A DNA stretch of 64,000 nt, from positions 2,914,001-2,978,000 of the forward strand of contig JASFXZ010000040.1 in assembly GCA_032209605.1 (NCBI GenBank), read 5' to 3'. The notes beneath the pieces were generated by a model. The model saw only the letters and a list, made by a program, of their open reading frames with translations, made no database searches and had not been told where the DNA came from. The stretch comes from Mactromeris polynyma. Lineage: Eukaryota > Mollusca > Bivalvia > Venerida > Mactridae. The position numbers and the translations under genes are program-made. Positions 56,650 through 64,000 of the stretch are shown in pieces; position 1 is the stretch's first letter, and the number at the start of each line of letters is the position of its first letter.

Positions 56650-59600
56650 ATGAATTGGACTGTACTTACTGCGATTCTGTGTTTGTTTGGATTTGTGAAG
56701 GAAATGCGGCCGTCAGAGGCGTACCTTACATTGTATTTAACGGGACCTTGGAAAAATCTCACGGTTGAAGAAGTGGACAATGAAGTTTATCCTTGGTGGA
56801 CATATTCTTATTTGATCTGGTTAGTACCCGTGTTCTTGCTGACGGACTATCTGCGATACAAACCAGTTCTGGTCTTAGATGGTTTGGCATATATTGGAAC
56901 ATGGTCTCTCCTGTTGTGGGCTCAGGGTGTGCCGGCTATGAAATGGATGCAGGTTTTATATGGACTGGTGTCCGCTGCTAATGTTGCATATTACTCTTAC
57001 CTTTATGTGGAAGTACCTGTGGAACACTACCAAAAGATAACTAGTTTCACGCGTGCCGCAACACTGACTGGAAATTTTGTGTCGTATGTTATTGCTCAGC
57101 TACTTTACTCGTATCATTTGATGGATTTATACGATCTCAATGTGTTTTCATTTGTTTCTGTCTGTGTTGCATTTCTGATAATACTTGTCTTACCCTGGCC
57201 AAAGCATTCGGAAATATTTCATAGACAACAACAACATCATGATTATTCTGAAACGCCACACTCTTCCAGAACTAACCAATTTGGTTATTCCACATTTAGA
57301 GACGAAGCTTCTGCTAGTCACCCACCAGTGGAGTCATCTAGTTCAACATATTCAGTACATACTGTCGACGAAAGTGCCCAAGCAAAGGGAAGTCGTGCGT
57401 GTCATGGAGCTTGTTATGACGGGTTTGTGTTCATATGGACGGAAGTCAAATGCATTTATAATTCTAGACTTGTAATTGTTTGGTCAGTATGGTGGGCCTT
57501 AGCTTCATGTGGAAATTTCCAGGTACTGAACTATGTGCAGAATCTATGGTCTGTGATATCTGCCCAAGATAGCCCTGGTCACGTTAAGGATGTGTATAAC
57601 GGCGCTGTTGAGGCTGCAGCAACGTTAATAAGTATGTATATAAAATATATATATATGTTAATTGTATATGAAGATTATGCTTAAACATTTTGCTTTGAAA
57701 ATCACTTTGTCGTAGCTTCGCCGATGTTGATACATGCGTATAGTTCCACTTTTTGTCGCATTAGGAATAAGATCGATATTTTCATGTAGGATATTTAAAT
57801 ACACTGAACGAACTTTTAACGGCCATGTTTTTATTCTTTCAGGTAGTATCATGGTTATCATTGTGGGATTTTTACCGATAGATTGGTCTAAAAGGGCGGA
57901 GTTCTTTATGGCGATTGTATGTGCGGGAAATACAGCTTTCTTAATTATCATGGCTAACACATCCAGTATCTGGGTTGCTTATGCCATGTACGTGTTATTT
58001 AGAATTTCCTACTCGACTGTCATCACCATAGCAAGGTAAGTACGATCTCTGCGTTTAAGTATTAACATTAGACTCTACAATTTTCTTTAAATTTTATACA
58101 ATCGTGTATTATGCAAAGGACTAATTGAGTCATGCATTGAAAATCTCCATGTATTGATAAATCTGTTTTTTTAATCCTGATTCGAAAGATATCGAAATGA
58201 GATATTTGAGTTTGTTTTAAGGCGGCAATATAACTGTATATTATATACTGATACAGCAGTTCCATATAGGTTTATTAACCAATTATACAATGTGGCAACC
58301 ATATGTATTATTTCCAGTGCCCAGATAGCCCAGCACCTGGTGAAGGACAGATACGGCCTCGTGTTCGGGTGTAACATGTTTGTAGCGTTAAGTATTGAGA
58401 CCATTCTCACTGTGATTGTAGTGGACAAGGCGGGGCTTGGTGTGGATGTCGTTGTACAGGTATTTATCGGCCCAAGTTTATAATTTTTCACATCTTTGCA
58501 TTGGGTTTTATCTCCCAACATAAAGAATAAGGTACGTGTATTAGACAATACCAAATTGAATCTGTATTTAGCGTCTGGTTCGTTTTTCAAAACCTATCTA
58601 CCAGACAGGAAAATAACCGTGAATGAAATGTCAATAAAAACAAAATTTGTTTTGACTATCAAGGAACACACTTATTAGATAACCGGTTCTAATAAATTTG
58701 TATTATCGCATTAATTAATCCGTGGAACTGATATTACAATTAAAACATTAACGTCCTTCTTCTATAGTATATATTTTATAATTGTACTAAGTGACATTGA
58801 TAAAAAATATGCTTTTGCGTCGGTTGATATTTCATATTATGAGTCTATACATTGTATCTAAGCCAGAAGTAAACTGTATTAGGCGTGGTTTCACGCTGAA
58901 CGCAGTTTCAGAAAGAATCGCCGAAAACTGTAATATTTACGTACTATACAACCTCAATTACAGTATACGCCGAAATTATGACCACCCCATGAATACGCCC
59001 GTATTTCATGGACCCGTTTTTCCTTCGTCTATATTCTAACTCGATAATGCGACCATCTCAGTGACCTCACATCTCAGACCATCTTTCACCAGAACCGACG
59101 GTGGTCTTATTTTTGAGGTTTCATCAAACCGAATCTTAAGTAATTTTAGGCTTATTAGTCCCCCCGGCGTCAAAACATTACAGAAGTGAACTAAAACGGG
59201 TTTTTAACTACTTATTATACAAACATGTTCAATGATAAAAATGTAACTTTTATGTGATTGTCCAGTTGATTTAACACCTATTTGTGCTGAAAATAACTGA
59301 TCCCTGAAAGTGTGCATACCTTCTACCTAGTACAGACATTTACTACTAATTAATTTTGTCAGAGCGACTCTCTCATTCGGTAGAGAATGCGAATCTTAAT
59401 CTCAGGATCGCGGGTTCGAGCCCCACGGTGGGCGCTTACGTCTTTCCATATGTCGTTTTTTTAAAGTTTAAACACCTACAACGACCTGTTGGCTGTAGAA
59501 GATTTTTAATATTATTTATTTATAAACAATAGTCGTTTACATTTTCCCTGAAGTAAATAATGATTTTGCCTTTTATTTTATTTTATTTATGGTATATATC

Positions 59601-60424
59601 AGGTGAGTATTTGGTTTAAAATTTTAATCAAAACAAATCAGATTTGTGTAAGTTTTGTCTGCATAAATCGATGACGAATGGTTAAAACTGTCCATTAAAC
59701 GAATTTCCAGTCATACGTTCATAATTATGCATCATGCATGTCTACACCTGAGCCCAAATGTTGTTGTTATGAAGGACACGACACTAGCTCAATCACAGAC
59801 AGAGTCGATCAGGGTCCGGGCTTATAACGGATACTTACACTCAGCACTCAAATCTCAAAATGTACTCTTATTGGTCTGATAGTGACTCATATTGAGTGAG
59901 AAAATATATGATAATGTTAAATGAGTGCTGAATATTCTATGTGCCCATGTTGTTACAGATATGAGTGTTATATGAGATCTAGGAGTAAGTATCAAGTCTG
60001 AGAGTGGAGTGTGGCACTCAAACCAAATTAATTCTCCTATATCTTATAATCAACATAAACTCTTGAAGGAGAATGGACGAACAAATTTATTCAGCGCCCA
60101 TTTGACATTTTCCTGCATTTTACACAATCAGATTTTCAATATAAGACCACTTAGAGTAAATTTTGAGATTGAGTGTAATATTTCCGGGTCCTGGCGTAAT
60201 TATTTAACTATAAACTATTATCAGTCTATGTTACCCTTTCTGTGTGTTAATGATGTAATTTTCACGGACTTACGATGCTACTTTTATTCCAGTTTACAGT
60301 TTATGGTGGATATTTTGGTGTGATTGGATTATTGTTCTTGGTAGCTTCAATATACCATTGTTGTAAACCGATTCAGGACCCACTTGACCTTCGCATTAAC
60401 GTAGATGTCGATGTAGACAGTTGA
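56650..60424 (+). CDS. SLC19-family (thiamine-transporter-like) membrane protein
   Basis: Member of the reduced folate/thiamine carrier family (SLC19A1-A3), closest in feel to the thiamine carriers. Exons: 56,650-57,631; 57,843-58,035; 58,318-58,459; 60,293-60,424; phases join and the product is about 482 aa (human THTR1/2 about 497). Exon 1 holds the N-terminal hydrophobic segment, the RPSE motif (residues 20-23), a WKNLT glycosylation site (N36), the TDYLRYKPV hallmark (65-73) and six membrane spans. A polar His/Ser-rich central loop runs from about 195 to 260. Exons 2-4 hold the C-terminal spans, with SAQIAQHLVKDRYGLVFG typical of the family. Predicted to import thiamine or a related cation across the plasma membrane. 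Which paralogue it is cannot be settled by eye. The open frame of exon 1 continues 17 codons into the intron, which is not coding. Confidence 0.93.
59341..59460 (+). mobile_element. Lys-tRNA-like SINE in SLC19 intron 3
   Basis: Preceded by TAATTAATTTTGTCAGAGC. Contains CATTCGGTAGAGAATGCGA, the anticodon-arm word CTTAATCTCAGG and GCGGGTTCGAGCCCCAC, and ends near GGGCGC. This follows tRNA-Lys(CTT) closely from the D arm onward, but the acceptor 5' side is replaced, so it is a SINE head or pseudo-tRNA. A sister copy is at 62,283. Confidence 0.65.
59461..60292. other. Remainder of SLC19 intron 3
   Basis: Nothing recognisable. The 104-codon frame at 60,009-60,323 overlaps the last coding exon out of frame and is a shadow. 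Confidence 0.5.
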
Positions 60425-61014
60425 GAGGAAATAACAGGCGTTTTATAGAAGGCGAAATAGAAATAATATTGAGATATCCTTTGGTTTGATCCTAATTTTG
60501 CCTTTGACTTATAACTACGATTAAAATGCGCATGCATGATATTTTTCATTTGAATACACACATAGTGCAAACGTGATGACTTATTATTTGATAGTGTTTT
60601 TTAGTGTTTATTTCTCACTACATTAGACTTTACAGTCTATGAGTATACAAAATTAACAGTTGAACAATTACAATATATGTGGTCAATAGCCACATTAATA
60701 CTATCATAATATATGCATATATTTTTAACAGTTTTTGTACAAAAAGTGATACTATGTAAATAGCGTTGATTTTACAATAATAATAAGATCTAATGAACCT
60801 ATATAAGTATATACATTGTACTGAAAAAAACAACATTATCTATAAATTAATGTAAGTATAGTAAGACATAGGATACGTGGAGTACTAAGCTGCACGAGAG
60901 TATATTAATTCATATAAAATGTTTTGTTTCTCATTTCAAATGATTTGTCAGTATACATGGCAAGATTTCTTATAATAGTTTTGTTATTTGAATTTATCAA
61001 GTCAATAATCCAAT

Positions 61015-61480
61015 AATATTTTTTAATATAACTTGACGAATTTCTTGATATAACGGACATTCTAATAAAAAAATGAAACTCATCTTCAAGGACATTACAT
61101 AATCTACATTTTCTTTCGTTATATGGTATTTGTACAGGCTAATGCCATCTTCCGGCTTCTACTTGTAATCTATTAGCAGATGTTCGTAGACGACAAAATG
61201 CAAAGCGAAACGTTTCAATGTTAATAAAGTCTATATAAGGTTGAAAACCAAAAGCACTGTATAATTTATAAGTTCTAGCTCTAGATGAATTTTCTACATT
61301 GCTATTCCAAATTTGTAAATAATTATCATAAAGTCGTTGTCTGAATATTGATAAAAAAGCGTCTACATCACCAATTCCTTGATTCAGTCAAACATCAGCA
61401 AAACCATTTGTTTCTAATATAGTTTAAACGTATTTTGCCCAACACTTACTGGTCGGGGTTTGCTTTAAAGCGTTTAACAT
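61015..61480 (-). pseudogene. LINE reverse-transcriptase C-terminal fragment
   Basis: The minus strand reads VEAGRW, then PYNERKCRLCNVLEDEFHF, and after a one-base slip LLECPLYQEIRQ. This Cys-His-containing tail (CxxC...H...C) is the standard C-terminus of many LINE ORF2 proteins. The frameshift and missing polymerase core show it is dead. Confidence 0.8.
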
Positions 61481-62018
61481 CATAGTATATGATGTATATA
61501 TAGCGGTGAATTCATTTGCCAATCATAACTATTAAACAGCACAGTGGAATTTCTTACAGGTGTGACTCCAGTTTTCTATTGCCCGAAGTGAAAAGATTCC
61601 TTGCCGTGCACCAAATAAAGGCTACGCTAACTCTAATATATCCCAGAAATATTGAATCGTCTCTGATGTTACACTGTCTGCGGCATTTAATAAGGTCATT
61701 CCATAGAAATATAATAGTTTTCCTTTTGTGTACGTAGCCGTCTAAATCTTGCGCTGTTTACGTTTTATATGGCTGATTCATACTGATTCATACTGATAAT
61801 GAATTCAATGCAACTTTGTATGGTTTGGCATGTTACTTCTGGGTCTGAACGTGGCCTTGTTAAATATATTTGCCTACTCGTCATATCTTGGTTACTACGA
61901 AACACTGGTTCACTTGGTAGATGTGTATACAAGGAACATCAGTTTGTAACTGTAAGTTTGATATAACGGTAACACATTTCAATTCCCACACAAATTGAGC
62001 GTACATACAAGTGTCAAG
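61481..62018. other. Non-coding interval
   Basis: No gene supported; CTGATTCATA is duplicated near 61,775. Confidence 0.4.
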
Positions 62019-62270
62019 ATGAATTGGAAGATACCAACTGCGGCTCTGTGTTTTTTCGGATTTATAACAGAAATGCGACCATCGGAGGCATTCCTTAGGA
62101 CCTATGAAAAATCTCACGATTGAAGAAGTGGACAATGAAATTTATCGTTGGTGGACATATTTTTATATGATCTGGTTAGTACCCGTGTTCTTGCTGACGG
62201 ACTATCTGCGATACGAACCAGTTCTGATCTTACATGGGTTGGCATTTCTTGGAACATGGGCGCTCCTTTT
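62019..62270 (+). pseudogene. Truncated SLC19 exon-1 pseudogene
   Basis: Closely matches the start of the SLC19 gene at 56,650 (opening [20 protein letters not shown] versus MNWTVLTAILCLFGFVKEMR). A 14-bp deletion just after the RPSEAFL block shifts the frame to an early stop. The rest ([19 protein letters not shown] and TDYLRYEPV) survives in another frame. Homology stops abruptly at GTWALL, where a Lys-tRNA-like SINE begins. About 84 of 327 exon-1 codons remain. Confidence 0.9.
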
Positions 62271-62276
62271 AAAAAA

Positions 62277-62360
62277 AATACTTCTAATTAATTTTGTCAG
62301 AGCGAATCTCTCATTCGGTAGAGAACGCGACTCTTAATCTCGGGATCGCGGGTTCGATTA
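62277..62360 (+). mobile_element. Lys-tRNA-like SINE head at the pseudogene break
   Basis: The same sequence as at 59,341: TAATTAATTTTGTCAGAGCG, CATTCGGTAGAGAACGCGAC, TCTTAATCTCGGGATCGCGG, GTTCGA. It is cut off after the B box, so it is shorter than the 59-kb copy. Confidence 0.65.
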
Positions 62361-62539
62361 CTTCAAGTTCAAGACATGTTTGGTACATTTATGTAAATTG
62401 TAAGTATCTTGTTAGAATGTATAAAATCATGATATCAAATATTATCAAAGAAATTATCCACTGTTGACATAAACCTACAATGTAAAGATATGAAGTATAT
62501 CGTAGTAACTATCTAGGTCATGCCACAAAATAGAATTAA

Positions 62540-63395
62540 GTGGGAGTATTGCAGGAACGATAACTCATGAGAAATTCCCGATTTACATAGCACCGGCGTT
62601 TAAGTATATTCCATCGAAACATATTTCCTAAACTTCTGATAAATTCCTAAATAAAATATTTCTTAAGAGGCCTTATGAATAACGGCTTAAGTATTTTCCT
62701 CCTACCTAAGAAATTTCTTAAGGTTTACGGAATATCTTACGAAAGTACAGCCCCTGAAATCCAAAGGGGGAATACACTATTAACACATTACTGAATGAGG
62801 TCACTTTCAAATCAGTTGAGTTTAGTTCGTGAGGCACTTTAAGTTTTTTTATTAAGATATTCTAGCCCGACTATAGTATTCATTGTAAGTGGGCTGAAAG
62901 TAACATAATCAGCCAGGGAAATGTAGTGACTACCCCACCTATAAAGATGTGGGAATTTTTCAGGCGATCATCTGGGTAGAACCAACGACCTCCGTAAGCC
63001 AGTTTGATTTTAATTTAAAAAAATCATAACCATTGAACAAAGGTACGATGCCTATCTAAAACGATATTTCCCTCTACAAAAAACCGAAATGTTATGAACG
63101 TCTGCTCAAGTTTTCGACAGGCGTAAATATTCGTAAGGTACAGTAAACAATGTACATACATGTATAAGGTCGTTTGAGTGATCAATACATGTTGAAAATT
63201 TGCTGTATGCTTAAGTATGATCATGTGAAAAAGAGGCATACAGTAATCAATATACTTATTGTTACACAATATGGCGTGTTTCTTTGTCAACTGGCAATGT
63301 TATCAGCAAGCCGTTTCGGCTGCGTTGTTTACATGTTTGAATAGAGATCGAAACATCCAAGAAACAATGTCTTGGCTCAACAAAAGCATAGAGCT
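62540..63395 (+). repeat. Duplicated segment, unoccupied copy
   Basis: Counterpart of 50,580-53,365 without the 1,872-bp TIR element. At the equivalent position (about 62,990) ATCTGGGTAGAACCAACGAC runs directly into the downstream flank, although the few bases at the junction have diverged. Confidence 0.85.
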
Positions 63396-64000
63396 GTTAG
63401 TTTGACCGCAAACAGGTGCATGGACTTTCAGGACCGAGCAATGTCAGTTTAGGTAAGGAAATACTCTCGTGTGCAAAGCTATTACAACTGGCTCATTCTA
63501 TTATTTTTTGAAAACTTCAGGTAACGAGAAAAACGAACAAAATATTGGGAAAATTAGTCATACTGACAGTTTTTAATATCAACTAACATCGCCCTTGTGA
63601 ATAAGTAGCTCAGCAGCGAGAAAATGCAATTTTCCGATAAATCTCTTTAATGTTTTATTGGTTATATATGTAAAAACTTCATTTCCGTAATGCTATTTAA
63701 AGTCCATATATATTGATTATTTACAGACTCCAATCAATAATAACACTTGCTAATGAGCTGTTTCATACTGAATTTTATATTTGATGAAAAAAACAACAAG
63801 TGACTTCTTTTGAACCAAAATATAGCGGATTTTGTTTAAGATTTGTCATTTTGGTCAAAATTCATTTCGGAAACATGTGTTAGCTCCAAAATATAGACTG
63901 TTGATTCATCCAAACTTTCATATTTCTTTTAAAGACATTGTAAATAATAACATAACTTTGAGTTGAATATAAAATCGTTTTAAATAGAACTTGCATATTC
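63396..64000. other. Non-coding end of window
   Basis: AT-rich; no feature seen. Confidence 0.4.

Noticed and set aside
57632..57684. Last 17 codons of the long SLC19 exon-1 frame
   Set aside because: They follow the donor A|GTATGT and read low-complexity intron. The family sequence resumes at 57,843.
59341..59460. tRNA-Lys(CTT) gene
   Set aside because: The anticodon and T arms match, but the 5' acceptor side and D arm do not pair, and a truncated sister copy exists at 62,283. This is better explained as a SINE.

Overview
This is eukaryotic nuclear DNA. It is AT-rich, its genes are split by GT-AG introns, and much of it is transposon debris. The ribosomal protein, short-chain dehydrogenase and thiamine-transporter-like genes are animal genes. 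The dispersed repeats (for example the 'gggccatggttgccctatatcgc' and 'gacctttgacccagtgac' types) look like those of bivalve molluscs. I therefore infer a bivalve but cannot name the species.

Layout. 1-5,785: a ~31-bp satellite interrupted by a 5.5-kb element with 21-bp terminal inverted repeats (TIRs), which itself carries a decayed LINE reverse-transcriptase piece. 5,786-31,000: about 25 kb with no gene I can support. It holds miniature inverted-repeat elements, hairpins, dispersed repeats, a 60-bp minisatellite (19,986-20,425), a pair of inverted tRNA-like SINE heads and a LINE fragment. 31,030-41,430: the RPS12 gene (+), one non-coding and five coding exons plus a short first coding piece. 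Its fourth intron carries 15 copies of a C/D-box snoRNA and its last intron carries two diverged relatives. All 17 keep the same D' guide, which matches the 18S site that human SNORD100 (also hosted by RPS12) modifies. 41,849-42,822: a TIR element with clear target duplications, and a hairpin. 45,737-49,832: a DHRS11-like SDR gene (+) with two alternative 93-nt exons only 29 nt apart. 50,580-53,365: a segment interrupted by a 1,872-bp TIR element packed with a GTAGATCCG-type repeat; a copy of the segment without this insertion lies at 62,540-63,395. 54,240-55,372: relics of a PIF/Harbinger transposon. 56,650-60,424: an SLC19 (thiamine-transporter-like) gene (+). 61,015-61,480: a LINE fragment. 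62,019-62,270: a broken, truncated copy of the SLC19 first exon that ends at a Lys-tRNA-like SINE.

The three genes are all on the + strand but have no shared pathway. The main biological interest is (1) the amplified snoRNA array inside RPS12, with a constant D' guide, drifting D guide and a minisatellite grown from the 3' end of one copy; (2) the probable mutually exclusive exons that would swap the substrate loop of the SDR; and (3) the satellite-filled TIR element with a paralogous unoccupied site.
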